From: Filimonas lacunae
Lineage (GTDB): Bacteria > Bacteroidota > Bacteroidia > Chitinophagales > Chitinophagaceae
Direction: 5' to 3'
Length of the DNA: 64,000 bases
NCBI RefSeq assembly: GCF_002355595.1
Contig: NZ_AP017422.1
Location: forward strand, 3,410,001 to 3,474,000
Shown: piece after piece, positions 28,022-38,475 of the stretch
Numbering within the stretch: the stretch's first letter is position 1
How the letters are laid out: each line of letters starts with the position of its first letter
The notes under the pieces: model-generated
What the model was told of the DNA's origin: nothing
Seen by the model: the letters and a program-made list of their open reading frames with translations, nothing else
The model's database searches: none
Position numbers and translations under genes: made by a program

Positions 28022-30238
28022 ATGATGAAGTTATTACGGCTACTGTTACCACTTACACTTATTACACTGAAAGCCCATGCAGAAGATGGATACCGGCTTT
28101 GGCTACGTTATGATAAAATAGAAAATGCCGCCCTGCGCAGCAGCTACAGCAATCAATTGCAGTACATAAAAGTATATGGTCAATCACCTACCCTTGCCGC
28201 TGCACAAAAAGAATTAGTGATGGGCCTTAGCGGGCTTACCGGCAATACCCCACGCGAAAGCGCTACAACAGAACAGGCCAGCCTGCTGCTGTTTACCCGG
28301 TTTACCCAACCGGCACAGCTTACGGGTATAACAACAGATTATGCCGCACTGGGCCAGGATGGCTTTTGCATTACAACAGCCCGCATCAAAGAAAAGAAAG
28401 TAACCATTATCACCGCCAATACAGATATAGGTGTGTTATACGGCACCTTTCACCTGCTGCGGTTGTTGCAAACACAACAACCCATACAGGCTGTACAGGT
28501 AGTTAGCGTACCCGCTATACAGCACCGCATTTTAAACCACTGGGATAACCTCAACCGCACCATTGAACGCGGCTATGCAGGCTTCTCCATCTGGAACTGG
28601 CATACCCTGCCGGATTATATTGATCAGCGCTATATTGACTATGCCCGCGCCAATGCTTCCATAGGTATTAACGGCACGGTGCTAACCAATGTAAATGCCA
28701 ATGCCCTGGTGTTAACGCACGATTACCTGTTGAAGGTTAAAGCACTGGCAGATGCTTTTCGCCCCTATGGCCTGAAAGTATATCTCACTGCTAAATTCAG
28801 CGCACCGGTAGAAATAGGTGGCCTGAAAACGGCCGACCCGCTGGATACCTCCGTACAGCACTGGTGGCAACATAAGGCCGATGAAATTTATGAACTGATA
28901 CCAGACTTTGGTGGTTTTTTGGTGAAAGCCAATTCCGAAGGGCAGCCCGGCCCGCAAACCTATAACCGCACCCATGCAGATGGCGCCAATATGCTGGCAG
29001 ATGCCGTAGGCACACATGGCGGTATTATTATGTGGCGGGCGTTTGTATACGATGTGCGGGTGCAGAAACACGATGAAGATTTTGATTCGAATAAAACCAA
29101 TAAAAACCTGCCGGACATTGCCGCGGCAGACCGGTTTAAACAGGCCTATGCAGAGTTTACCAAACTGGATGGACAGTTTCGCAAAAATGTGCTGGTGCAG
29201 GTAAAGAACGGGCCTATTGACTTTCAGCCCCGCGAACCCTTTTCGCCGTTGTTTGGCGCTATGCCACAAACGCCACTGGCCATGGAGTTTCAGCTTACCA
29301 TGGAGTACCTGGGACAGGGCACCCACCTGGTTTACCAGGCCCCCTTGTTTAAAGAAGTGCTGGATGCCGATACCTATGCCACCGGTAAGGGTGCTACCAT
29401 CGCCAAAGTGATCGATGGCAGCCTGTATCATCATTCCCTGTCAGCCATTGCAGGCGTATCCAATATAGGCAGTGAAAGAAACTGGACGAATCACCCGTTT
29501 GGCCAGGCTACCTGGTATGCTTACGGCAAACTGGCCTGGAACCCCAACGCCAATGCCAGGGACATTGCGCGGGAATGGGTACAGCAAACCTTTACCCACC
29601 AGCCGCAGGCCGTACAAACCATTACCGATATGATGATGGCTTCCCGCGAAGCCGTAGTTAACTATATGACCCCACTGGGCCTGCACCACATTATGGGCGC
29701 CAGCGGCCACTGGGGTCCGGGTCCCTGGGTAAACAATGCCGGACGGGCCGATTGGAACTCGGTATACTACCACCGTGCAGACAGCTTTGGCCTTGGCTTT
29801 AACCGCACCGCCACCGGCAGCAACGCCCTGGCGCAATACAAACCCGAAGTGCAGGCACAGTGGAAAGATTCCAACACCTGCGATGAAAGATACCTGCTGT
29901 GGTTTCATCATGTATCGTGGCAACACCACATGCACTCCGGTAAAACATTATGGGATGAGCTGTGTACACGTTACCAGCAAGGCGTAGATACCGTGCGCCG
30001 CATGCAGGCCAGCTGGAACAGCCTGCAAACCGTGATAGATCCCGAACGCTTTCACCAGGTACAGCAATTGCTGTCCATACAGGAGAAAGAAGCCCGGTGG
30101 TGGCGCAACAGTTGCCTGCTTTATTTTCAAACCTATTCCCGTATGCCGCTGCCTGCAGGTGTAGAGCCGCCGGATCATACGTTGGATTATTATAAAAGTA
30201 TACGCTCTCTATTTGTACCGGGCGCCGGCAGCAATTAG
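28022..30238 (+). CDS. GH67 alpha-glucuronidase
   Basis: Inverting enzyme that removes (4-O-methyl)-D-glucuronic acid from the non-reducing terminal xylose of xylo-oligosaccharides. 738 residues from the ATG at 28022 (MMKLLRLLLPL, signal peptide to about 20); longer in-frame starts give no signal peptide. N-terminal sandwich about 22-150, then the barrel. The acid Glu306 (NSEGQPGP) and base pair Asp400 (PIDFQPREP) and Glu428 (TMEYLGQG) are present; the 28-residue Asp-Glu spacing equals that of Cellvibrio GlcA67A. First gene of a 17-kb operon, with GH115 39 bp downstream. An operator-like palindrome lies about 145 bp upstream. Confidence 0.92.
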   Translation: MMKLLRLLLPLTLITLKAHAEDGYRLWLRYDKIENAALRSSYSNQLQYIKVYGQSPTLAAAQKELVMGLSGLTGNTPRESATTEQASLLLFTRFTQPAQLTGITTDYAALGQDGFCITTARIKEKKVTIITANTDIGVLYGTFHLLRLLQTQQPIQAVQVVSVPAIQHRILNHWDNLNRTIERGYAGFSIWNWHTLPDYIDQRYIDYARANASIGINGTVLTNVNANALVLTHDYLLKVKALADAFRPYGLKVYLTAKFSAPVEIGGLKTADPLDTSVQHWWQHKADEIYELIPDFGGFLVKANSEGQPGPQTYNRTHADGANMLADAVGTHGGIIMWRAFVYDVRVQKHDEDFDSNKTNKNLPDIAAADRFKQAYAEFTKLDGQFRKNVLVQVKNGPIDFQPREPFSPLFGAMPQTPLAMEFQLTMEYLGQGTHLVYQAPLFKEVLDADTYATGKGATIAKVIDGSLYHHSLSAIAGVSNIGSERNWTNHPFGQATWYAYGKLAWNPNANARDIAREWVQQTFTHQPQAVQTITDMMMASREAVVNYMTPLGLHHIMGASGHWGPGPWVNNAGRADWNSVYYHRADSFGLGFNRTATGSNALAQYKPEVQAQWKDSNTCDERYLLWFHHVSWQHHMHSGKTLWDELCTRYQQGVDTVRRMQASWNSLQTVIDPERFHQVQQLLSIQEKEARWWRNSCLLYFQTYSRMPLPAGVEPPDHTLDYYKSIRSLFVPGAGSN

Positions 30239-30276
30239 CGGCTATTTTATCAGCCTTATTAAAACAGATTGCCAGC

Positions 30277-32835
30277 ATGAAACGTTTGATTGCTTTTTCT
30301 TTCTTGTTATGGAGCGCGCCGTATGCCATGGCCCAGCAAATGGTATCCACCCGGCAACAGCCCGGCGCTTTTACAATCAGCGCCGCCAATATGCCCGCTA
30401 TTTATACCGATGCGCAGGACGACTGGCTGGTACAAAAAGCAGCCAGCCTGTTACAACAGGATATAGAACAGGTAACCGGTACAAAACCGGAACTGGTACA
30501 CAGCCGCACCACCGTTAAAAACCTGATTATTATAGGCACCGTTACCGGCTGCAAAGCCCTGCAACAGTTGCATGCGCAAAAGCAGGTAGAATTCACTGAT
30601 CTGAAAGGCCAATGGGAAGCCTTTCGTGTGCAGGCCATACCCGGCGCAGGCAAAGGCAGCAACGCTACACTGGTAATAGCCGGCAGCGATAAACGCGGGG
30701 CCGCTTATGGTGTGTTTGAGTTATCGCGCCAGCTGGGCCTATCACCCTGGTACTGGTGGGCCGATGCACCGGTGCAAAAGAAAACAGCCGCTTACATACC
30801 CAAAGGCATTTATCAGTTCCCCTCCCCTTCTGTCAAATACCGGGGCATATTCATCAACGATGAAGCACCCGCCTTTTCCGGGTGGACACGCGAAAAGTTT
30901 GGCGGCGTAAACCACCTTGTGTATGAAAAGATGTTTGAACTGCTGCTGCGCCTGAAAGGCAATTACCTGTGGCCGGCCATGTGGGGCAATGCCTTTAATG
31001 ATGATGATACACTCAACCCCATTCTGGCAGATAAATGGGGCATTGTAATGGGCACCTCGCACCACGAGCCCATGCAACGCTCGCAACAGGAATGGAAACG
31101 GTACGGTAAAGGTGAATGGGATTATACAAAGAATGAAGCCGGGCTGAAACAGTTTTGGACAAAGGGCATAGCCAACATGGGCACCCATGAAAGCATTGTT
31201 ACCCTGGGCATGCGGGGCGATGGGGATATGCCCATGACCAAAGGCACCGCCACCCAGTTACTGGAAAAGATAGTAACCGACCAGCGCAACATCATTACCA
31301 CTGTTACCGGCAAACCCGCCACACAAACCCCGCAGCTATGGGCCCTGTATAAAGAAGTGCAGGATTACTATGATGAAGGCATGCGTGTGCCGGATGATGT
31401 AACCCTTTTGTTGTGTGATGATAACTGGGGCAACATACGCCGCCTGCCCAAACCCGGTGAACCTAAAAGAGCCGGTGGTTACGGCATTTATTACCACTTT
31501 GATTATGTAGGCGGTCCCCGCAACTACAAATGGCTTAACACCAACAACATCAGCCGCGTATGGGAGCAGATGCACCTGGCTTATGCGCATGGCGTTGACC
31601 AGATATGGATTGTAAACGTGGGCGACCTGAAACCGATGGAGCTACCTATATCCTTCTTCCTGGATTATGCTTACAACACCCACCGCTGGAACGAAGACAA
31701 TATAGAGCAATTCTATACCCAATGGGCTACAGAGCAGTTTGGCCACGCAAAGGCACCTGCTATTGCAGCTATATTGAAAACATATGCACACTATGCCAGC
31801 CGCAGAAAACCCGAACTGCTGGATGCCAGCACCTACAGCCTTACCGTGCGTAACGAATTTGCACAGGTAGTGCAGGAATGGACAACACTGCGGCAGCAGG
31901 CAGAAGCCATCAACAACAGTTTAACAGCCGCAGATAAAGATGCGTATTTTCAACTGGTACTGCACCCCATACAGGCGCTGGAAAACCTGCACCAGTTGTA
32001 TTATGCCGTAGCCATGAACAAACAGCTGGCCACACAAAAGAATATACTGGCCAACCAATGGGCCGAGAAGGCAAAAGCCTTTTACCTGGCCGACTCCCTC
32101 ATTTCCGTAAAATACAACAAAGAAATAGCCGGTGGCAAATGGAATCACATGATGGATCAAACACATATAGGCTACCGCTCGTGGCAGGAACCCCGCCGCA
32201 ACATTATGCCTGCGCTGGATGATGTAGCGCCCGACAGTGCCATCGCCACCACTGCGGTATTAAAAACCCAACCCCTGTATACCCCACCCGCAGCACCAAC
32301 AGAGAAAGCGGTGTATGTAGAGAAAGACGGTTATACAGCCATGAGTGCCACACGTTATACCCGCGCGGTAACCGGCAACAACGTAGAATGGAAAACCATA
32401 CCCGGCATTGGCAAAAACGGCGATGGCATTACCACCTTCCCGGTAACCACATCCGTAAACTTATCCGCTACCAGTCCACACCTGGAATACGACATATACA
32501 CTACCGGTAAAGACAGTGTTACCCTGCGCACCTGGTTCTCCCCCACACTGAACATTCACCATGCACCTACCGGACTGCGCTTTGCCGTGTCAATTGACGA
32601 TGAAGCGCCGCAGTTACTGGGCCTGAATAAAGAAGACAACACCGGCATATGGAACGCCTGGGTAGCCAATAACAACATTGTGAAACAAAGCCGCCATTAC
32701 CTGGCCGCACCCGGCAAGCACATAGTGCGTTACTGGATGCTGGATGCAGGTGTGGTATTGCAGAAACTGGTAGTAGAAACAGCAGGCCGCACCGAAGGCT
32801 ACCTGCCACCACCAGACACATTATCAGATAAATAA
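30277..32835 (+). CDS. GH115 xylan alpha-1,2-glucuronidase
   Basis: 852 residues, signal peptide 1-20. The N-terminal alpha/beta domain (IAGSDKRGAAYGVFELSRQL) and central barrel (GIFINDEAP, NYLWPAMWGNAF, DDNWGNIRRLP, YYHFDYVGGPRNYKW, IWIVNVGDLKPMELP) are diagnostic of GH115. A C-terminal beta-sandwich follows from about 665. Unlike GH67, GH115 releases glucuronic acid from internal xyloses of polymeric or longer xylan, so the two adjacent genes are complementary. GH10 starts 12 bp after its stop, indicating one transcript. Confidence 0.92.
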   Translation: MKRLIAFSFLLWSAPYAMAQQMVSTRQQPGAFTISAANMPAIYTDAQDDWLVQKAASLLQQDIEQVTGTKPELVHSRTTVKNLIIIGTVTGCKALQQLHAQKQVEFTDLKGQWEAFRVQAIPGAGKGSNATLVIAGSDKRGAAYGVFELSRQLGLSPWYWWADAPVQKKTAAYIPKGIYQFPSPSVKYRGIFINDEAPAFSGWTREKFGGVNHLVYEKMFELLLRLKGNYLWPAMWGNAFNDDDTLNPILADKWGIVMGTSHHEPMQRSQQEWKRYGKGEWDYTKNEAGLKQFWTKGIANMGTHESIVTLGMRGDGDMPMTKGTATQLLEKIVTDQRNIITTVTGKPATQTPQLWALYKEVQDYYDEGMRVPDDVTLLLCDDNWGNIRRLPKPGEPKRAGGYGIYYHFDYVGGPRNYKWLNTNNISRVWEQMHLAYAHGVDQIWIVNVGDLKPMELPISFFLDYAYNTHRWNEDNIEQFYTQWATEQFGHAKAPAIAAILKTYAHYASRRKPELLDASTYSLTVRNEFAQVVQEWTTLRQQAEAINNSLTAADKDAYFQLVLHPIQALENLHQLYYAVAMNKQLATQKNILANQWAEKAKAFYLADSLISVKYNKEIAGGKWNHMMDQTHIGYRSWQEPRRNIMPALDDVAPDSAIATTAVLKTQPLYTPPAAPTEKAVYVEKDGYTAMSATRYTRAVTGNNVEWKTIPGIGKNGDGITTFPVTTSVNLSATSPHLEYDIYTTGKDSVTLRTWFSPTLNIHHAPTGLRFAVSIDDEAPQLLGLNKEDNTGIWNAWVANNNIVKQSRHYLAAPGKHIVRYWMLDAGVVLQKLVVETAGRTEGYLPPPDTLSDK

Positions 32836-32847
32836 CAAACGCATTAT

Positions 32848-33984
32848 ATGACAACCAGACATTCTCTTGTTACGGCCTCACTGCTTTCGCTCACCCTGGC
32901 GGGTTGCGCCGGCAGTAATAAAGCCCAAAACACCCACACAATGCCTGCCTTGCGGGAAGTATATAAAAAAGACTTTGCTATTGGCACCGCCCTCAACAAC
33001 CGCCAGGTAGCAGAAAGAGATACCGCCGCCGCCCGGCTGGTGCCACAGCAGTTTGATGCCGCTACCCCCGAGAACATGATGAAGGCGGCATTGCTGCACC
33101 CTGAATGGAACCGGTACACTTTTGATGAGGCTGATAAACTGGTGGCCTATGCTCAAAAGCATAACATTAAAGTAAACGCCCACACACTGATATGGCACAG
33201 CCAGTTGCCTGCCTTTATGCGGCATATGAACAACGCCGATTCTGTACGGCAGTTTATGCACGATCATATTACCACGGTAGCAGGCCGCTACGATGGCAAA
33301 GTATATAGCTGGGATGTAGTGAATGAAGCGTTGAATGAAGATGGCACCATGCGCAAATCGGTTTTTCAGCAAAAGCTGGGAGATGATTTTGTGGTAGAAG
33401 CCTTCCGGCTGGCGCAGCAGGCAGCCCCACACACCCGCCTGTATTATAACGATTACAATATAGAACAGCCCGCTAAAAGAGCCGGCGCTATTGCCCTGAT
33501 TAAAAAGATACAGGCCGCCGGTGTGCGTATTGACGGCGTAGGTATTCAGGGCCATTGGAGCGTTGAAAACCTGCCCCTGCGGGAGATTGAAAAAAGTATA
33601 CAGGAGTTTGGCGCACTGGGTATAGAAGTAATGTTTACCGAGCTGGATTTGAGTGTGCTGCCCAACCCGCGCGGCATTGTGGGTGCAGATGTAAACCAGT
33701 CGGCCACCTATAACGATAAAATAAATCCTTACCGTAATGGCTTGCCTGATTCCATGCAAACCAAACTGGCAGACAGCTACGAATCGCTTTTCAAACTGTT
33801 TTTACAGTATAAGAACAAAGTGAGCCGCGTTACCTTCTGGGGCGTGGATGATGGTCAATCGTGGCTGAACGATTTCCCCGTTCGCGGCAGAACCAATTAC
33901 CCGCTTTTGTTCGACCGTAAGTTCCAGCCTAAACCCGCTTTTTACCGGGTAATTGATATAAAAAAACACACCGCTCACTATTAA
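32848..33984 (+). CDS. GH10 endo-1,4-beta-xylanase, lipoprotein
   Basis: 378 residues. Lipobox LTLAGC with Cys20 predicts a lipoprotein, probably surface exposed like other xylan-locus xylanases. A single GH10 domain covers 33-375: WHSQLP, acid/base Glu160 in SWDVVNEAL and nucleophile Glu265 in MFTELDLSV, then TFWGVDDGQSWL. There is no CBM insertion, unlike the Xyn10A type of gut Bacteroides. It is the only recognisable backbone-cleaving xylanase in the window. Flanked by GH115 (12 bp) and GH9 (15 bp). Confidence 0.93.
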   Translation: MTTRHSLVTASLLSLTLAGCAGSNKAQNTHTMPALREVYKKDFAIGTALNNRQVAERDTAAARLVPQQFDAATPENMMKAALLHPEWNRYTFDEADKLVAYAQKHNIKVNAHTLIWHSQLPAFMRHMNNADSVRQFMHDHITTVAGRYDGKVYSWDVVNEALNEDGTMRKSVFQQKLGDDFVVEAFRLAQQAAPHTRLYYNDYNIEQPAKRAGAIALIKKIQAAGVRIDGVGIQGHWSVENLPLREIEKSIQEFGALGIEVMFTELDLSVLPNPRGIVGADVNQSATYNDKINPYRNGLPDSMQTKLADSYESLFKLFLQYKNKVSRVTFWGVDDGQSWLNDFPVRGRTNYPLLFDRKFQPKPAFYRVIDIKKHTAHY

Positions 33985-33999
33985 CAACAGCTACCACGC

Positions 34000-36516
34000 A
34001 TGAAATATTTCACCCGATATACAGGCAACAACACAGGCAAAGCCCTGCGCATACTATCGCTGGCACTGGCATTGGCCCCCTGTTACCTGCATGCACAGTC
34101 ACCCGCACCAGGTACACTACAACTGACAGAAACCGGCTACCTGTACAAGCCCGGACTGAATGTGCTGGTGTTCAATAGCCACTACGGACTGTTTGGCGAT
34201 GAAAAGCTGGCAGGCATAGAACTGATACACCACGAAGTGCGCACCGCCACCAATGGCGATGTGCGCCTGGATGCCACGCCGGAGCAATGGGATTCTATTC
34301 CGCAATTCATCCGCCGCGAAACAGACAAACAAACCAATACCGTACGCGCCTGGCTACGCTACCCGGCTTTCAACTTCGACTATACCATAGAAGTAAAACC
34401 CGCAACAGAAGGCGTGGTAATACGTGTATTACTGGATAAACCCGTACCTGCCGAACTGGCCGGACGTGCTGGATTTAACCTGGAGTTTTTACCCTCGGCC
34501 TATTTTTCCAAAACCTATATGGCCGATGGCAAAGCAGGCGTGTTTCCCTTATACCCTACCAGTAACATGGCCCTCAGCAACGGACGTACTGCGCCCCTGC
34601 CACTGGCCCAGGGTAACCGCCTGGTGCTGGCACCCGAAGATGCCATGCGCCGGGTACGCATAGAAAGCGAAACACCGTTACTGCTGTACGATGGCCGGAA
34701 CAAAGCCCAGAACGGCTGGTTTGTAGTACGCAGCCTGTTACCTGCAGGCAAAACAGGCACCGTGCTGGAATGGCACATCACTGCCTCTACACAGGCAGGC
34801 TGGACACGCCCACCCGTAATTGGCCACTCGCAGGTAGGTTACCATCCCGATCAGCCAAAGATGGCCGCTATTGAACTGGATAAGAACAGCAAGGCACTAG
34901 CCAACGCTACCCTGCTACAGATAGATGACAAGGGTACTATCCGCACTAAATACACCGCACCCGTTCAACGCTGGGGCAACTACCTGCGTTACCAGTATTA
35001 TACCTTTAACTTCTCCGCCGTAAAGGATACCGGCTTGTATATGATACAATACGGCACCACCCAAACAAAGCCCTTCCGCATAGATAAAAGTGTATACCAG
35101 ACCGCCTGGCATGCCACACAGGATATATTTATGCCGGAACAAATGGATCATATAACGGTAAAGGAAGCCTACCGCGTATGGCACGGAGCCTCCCACCTGG
35201 ATGATGCACTACAGGCCCCTACAGACCGGGTACATTTCGATTTATATGCACAAGGGCCTACTACCGATACCCGCTTTAAACCTTACGAACATATACCCGG
35301 CCTGAACGTAGGCGGCTGGTACGATGCGGGCGATTTTGACTTACGCACACAAACCATCTACGGTACTGTAACCGACCTGGTACATGCCTGGGAACTGTTT
35401 CGCCCCACACGCGACGAAACACTGGTTGACCAAACCATCCGTTATGTGGAGTTGCACCGCCCCGATGGCAAGCCCGATATGCTGCAACAGATTGAGCATG
35501 GCACTTTACAGCTGCTGGCCCAGTTTAACGCCGTAGGTCATGCCATCAATGGTATAGTCGAAGCCCACCTGGAAGAATACACCCACCTGGGCGATGCTGT
35601 TACCAAAACAGATAATTTAATTTATAAACCATCCCTGGGCCCGCAGGAAACAGAAGGCAACTTCAGTGGCAGAACGGATGACCGCTGGGCTTTTACCAAC
35701 CGTTCCACCGCGTTAAACTATGGCTCTATTGCCGCGCTGGCTGCCGCCAGCCGTGCCCTGAAAGGCTATAACGACACACTGGCCATGCAATGCCTGCAAA
35801 AGGCCGTGCAGGTATGGGAAGAAGAGCAAACACACCCGCCTTATGTGTTTAACCACGGCAACACCACCGGCGGCCCGCTGCTGGATGAAAAGATGCAGGC
35901 AGCGCTGGAACTGCGTATGGCTACCGGGCAACAAAAGTATGCCGATACACTGGCCGCGCATTTTACAGAAATAACACAGCAGTTTAACCGCCGTGCACGC
36001 TTGTGTATACAGGCCCTGCCCTACCTGGATGCATCTTACCAGGCCCGCGTAAAAGAGCTGGTTACCAATTATAAACAGGGATTGGATAAAATGAGCGCCC
36101 AAAACCCTTACGGCGTGCCCGTAACCGGCGGTGGCTGGGCAGGCAGTGGTGTAGTGATCAATTTTGGACTCACCAATTACTATTTACATCGCGCCTTCCC
36201 CGATATTATTGGCAGCGAGCCGGTTTTTAACAGCCTGCATTATTTGTATGGCACACATCCCGGCTCTGATATATCACTGGTATCTGCCGTGGGTACCGAA
36301 TCTAAAAAAATAGCCTACGGTAACAACCGCGCCAATTTCACGTATATAGCAGGCGGCATTGTACCGGGCGTGCTGATTATACCGCCCGACTTTCCGGAGA
36401 ATAAAGAGGACTGGCCTTTCTTATGGGGCGAAAACGAATACGTGGTAGGGTTGGGCGCCAGTTATATACTGCTGGTAAACGCAGTAAACCAGTTATTACA
36501 CTCCAACACACCTTAG
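34000..36516 (+). CDS. GH9 glycosidase with large N-terminal extension
   Basis: 838 residues, signal peptide to about 32. Residues 35-270 form a beta-rich region I do not recognise. A CelD_N-type Ig domain follows (from IGHSQVGYHPDQPK, about 274-365), then a GH9 (alpha/alpha)6 barrel with GGWYDAGDFD (Asp442, Asp445), LYGTHPGSDISLV and the acid Glu813 in WGENEYVVG. GH9 enzymes usually cleave beta-1,4-glucans (inverting). Inside a xylan operon it could act on xyloglucan or mixed-linkage glucan, or have another specificity. The catalytic residues look complete. It lies 3 bp upstream of the CE20-like esterase. Confidence 0.82.
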   Translation: MKYFTRYTGNNTGKALRILSLALALAPCYLHAQSPAPGTLQLTETGYLYKPGLNVLVFNSHYGLFGDEKLAGIELIHHEVRTATNGDVRLDATPEQWDSIPQFIRRETDKQTNTVRAWLRYPAFNFDYTIEVKPATEGVVIRVLLDKPVPAELAGRAGFNLEFLPSAYFSKTYMADGKAGVFPLYPTSNMALSNGRTAPLPLAQGNRLVLAPEDAMRRVRIESETPLLLYDGRNKAQNGWFVVRSLLPAGKTGTVLEWHITASTQAGWTRPPVIGHSQVGYHPDQPKMAAIELDKNSKALANATLLQIDDKGTIRTKYTAPVQRWGNYLRYQYYTFNFSAVKDTGLYMIQYGTTQTKPFRIDKSVYQTAWHATQDIFMPEQMDHITVKEAYRVWHGASHLDDALQAPTDRVHFDLYAQGPTTDTRFKPYEHIPGLNVGGWYDAGDFDLRTQTIYGTVTDLVHAWELFRPTRDETLVDQTIRYVELHRPDGKPDMLQQIEHGTLQLLAQFNAVGHAINGIVEAHLEEYTHLGDAVTKTDNLIYKPSLGPQETEGNFSGRTDDRWAFTNRSTALNYGSIAALAAASRALKGYNDTLAMQCLQKAVQVWEEEQTHPPYVFNHGNTTGGPLLDEKMQAALELRMATGQQKYADTLAAHFTEITQQFNRRARLCIQALPYLDASYQARVKELVTNYKQGLDKMSAQNPYGVPVTGGGWAGSGVVINFGLTNYYLHRAFPDIIGSEPVFNSLHYLYGTHPGSDISLVSAVGTESKKIAYGNNRANFTYIAGGIVPGVLIIPPDFPENKEDWPFLWGENEYVVGLGASYILLVNAVNQLLHSNTP

Positions 36517-36519
36517 TGT

Positions 36520-38475
36520 ATGAAAAAAAATATTCTTCTTTTGTTATTATCAGCAGGCTTAGCACCTGCCGCCTGGGCACAGATACAACTACCCAGGCTT
36601 ATTCGTGATAGTATGGTATTGCAACGCGAACAGCCCATTCAACTCTGGGGCTGGGCTGCACCCGGCGAAAAAGTAAGCATCCGTTTCGCGCAGCAACATA
36701 TTACCACCCGTGCCAATACACTGGGTAAATGGAATGCGCAACTACCTGCCATGAAAGCAGGTGGCCCCTATACCATGCAGCTGGATGCCAGTAACCATAT
36801 TACCCTTAACGACATACTGATAGGCGATGTATGGTTATGCTCCGGACAGTCGAACATGGTACACCAGATGGCACTGCATGCTGTACGTTATGCCAGCGAA
36901 GTAGCCACCGCCAACAATCCGCAGATACGGCATTTCTGGGTACCCAACACCGCCAATATGCAAGGCCCGCAAAACGATTTGCCCGGTGGTTCCTGGAAAT
37001 GGGCCAACCCGAAAGATGTAGGTGAGTTTTCGGCCGTAGCCTACTTTTTTGCACAGAAAATATATGCACAGTACCACGTACCCATAGGCCTTATCAATGC
37101 CAGCTGGGGTGGCACGCCCTTGCAGTCGTGGATGAGTGAAGAAGGCTTTCAGCCATTTCCGCAACTACTCAGCACCCTGCAGCAAAACAAAGATACCGCC
37201 TATGTAAACGGTATAAGCCGCGCTGCAGCCAACAGGCCAAAGCCCGAAATGCCTTTAGATAAAGGCATGGAAGAAGGCTGGTTTAATACCAGCTATGCGC
37301 CCAAAGGCTGGCGCAGCATCAACATACCCGGCTACTGGGAAGACCAGGGCATACGAGACCTGGATGGCGTGGTATGGTACCGCCGCGAGATAGACGTACC
37401 TGCCGCTATGACTACTGCCGCCGCCAAAGTATTCCTGGGCCGCATTGTAGATGCCGATGCCTTGTATATCAATGGCAAACAGGTAGGCAATACTACTTAT
37501 CTATATCCGCAACGCCGCTATCCGCTGCCCGCAGGCACATTGCATGCCGGTAAAAACCTGTTTGTAATACGGGTAACCAACAACGCAGGCAAAGGCGGTT
37601 TTGTACCGGATAAGCCTTACCAGCTGATAGCCGGTAATGATACCATAGACCTCAAGGGCACCTGGCAATACAAAGTAGGCCTGGTAAACAATCCGCCTGC
37701 TTTCGCCCGCAACGGCGGCCCGGGACCTGCCCCCGGCCCCGGCAGAATAGCGCCGGAGAACCAGCCCGCCGCCTTATTTAACGCGATGATAGCCCCGTTG
37801 ATACCCTTTAGTCTGAAAGGCTTTCTATGGTACCAGGGAGAAACAGATACCGGCCACCCGAAAGAGTACGCCCATTTACAGCCCGCACTCATTGCCAACT
37901 GGCGCAGCAAATGGAAGCAGCCCACCAAACCCTTTCTATACGTACAGCTACCGGGCTTTATGGATATGAGTTACCGACCGATGGAAAGCAACTGGGCCGC
38001 CTTTCGCGAAGCACAGCTGCAATCGCTGCAAATACCCCACACCGGTATGGCCGTAGCTATAGACCTGGGAGAATGGAATGATATACACCCCGACCGGAAA
38101 AAAGAAGTGGGTGAAAGGCTGGCGCTGGCCGCACAGCACGTAGCCTATGGCGATAGCACCGTAGTGTACTCCGGCCCGCTGTTTCAAGCCGCACGGATAG
38201 AAGGCGATAAAATTATACTATCCTTTACCAACACCGGCAGCGGTTTAACCGCTATAGATGATGGTCCGCTGAGTGAGTTTGCCATTGCCGGTGCCGATAA
38301 AAAGTTTGTATGGGCCAAAGCTACTATCGAAGGCAACACCATAGTAGTACAAAGCCCTGCGATCAGGCAACCACAATATGTACGGTATGCCTGGGCCGAT
38401 AACCCGGTAAATCCCAACTTATATAACAAAGAGGGCTTGCCCGCCTCTCCTTTCAGAACCGATAATGAAGATTAA
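36520..38475 (+). CDS. SGNH carbohydrate acetylesterase, CE20/SIAE-like
   Basis: 651 residues, signal peptide 1-20. N-terminal beta domain about 22-95, SGNH-hydrolase core starting WLCSGQSNM with nucleophile Ser111, interrupted by a GH2-like sugar-binding jelly roll (about 250-385, GYWEDQGIRDLDGVVWYRR), then core elements FLWYQGETD and the Asp521/His523 pair in DIHPDR. This split-domain layout matches the sialate-O-acetylesterase-like family and the CE20 acetylesterases of xyloglucan/xylan loci. Probable role is removal of O-acetyl groups. Its last 11 bases overlap the GH3 start, implying translational coupling. Confidence 0.8.
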   Translation: MKKNILLLLLSAGLAPAAWAQIQLPRLIRDSMVLQREQPIQLWGWAAPGEKVSIRFAQQHITTRANTLGKWNAQLPAMKAGGPYTMQLDASNHITLNDILIGDVWLCSGQSNMVHQMALHAVRYASEVATANNPQIRHFWVPNTANMQGPQNDLPGGSWKWANPKDVGEFSAVAYFFAQKIYAQYHVPIGLINASWGGTPLQSWMSEEGFQPFPQLLSTLQQNKDTAYVNGISRAAANRPKPEMPLDKGMEEGWFNTSYAPKGWRSINIPGYWEDQGIRDLDGVVWYRREIDVPAAMTTAAAKVFLGRIVDADALYINGKQVGNTTYLYPQRRYPLPAGTLHAGKNLFVIRVTNNAGKGGFVPDKPYQLIAGNDTIDLKGTWQYKVGLVNNPPAFARNGGPGPAPGPGRIAPENQPAALFNAMIAPLIPFSLKGFLWYQGETDTGHPKEYAHLQPALIANWRSKWKQPTKPFLYVQLPGFMDMSYRPMESNWAAFREAQLQSLQIPHTGMAVAIDLGEWNDIHPDRKKEVGERLALAAQHVAYGDSTVVYSGPLFQAARIEGDKIILSFTNTGSGLTAIDDGPLSEFAIAGADKKFVWAKATIEGNTIVVQSPAIRQPQYVRYAWADNPVNPNLYNKEGLPASPFRTDNED

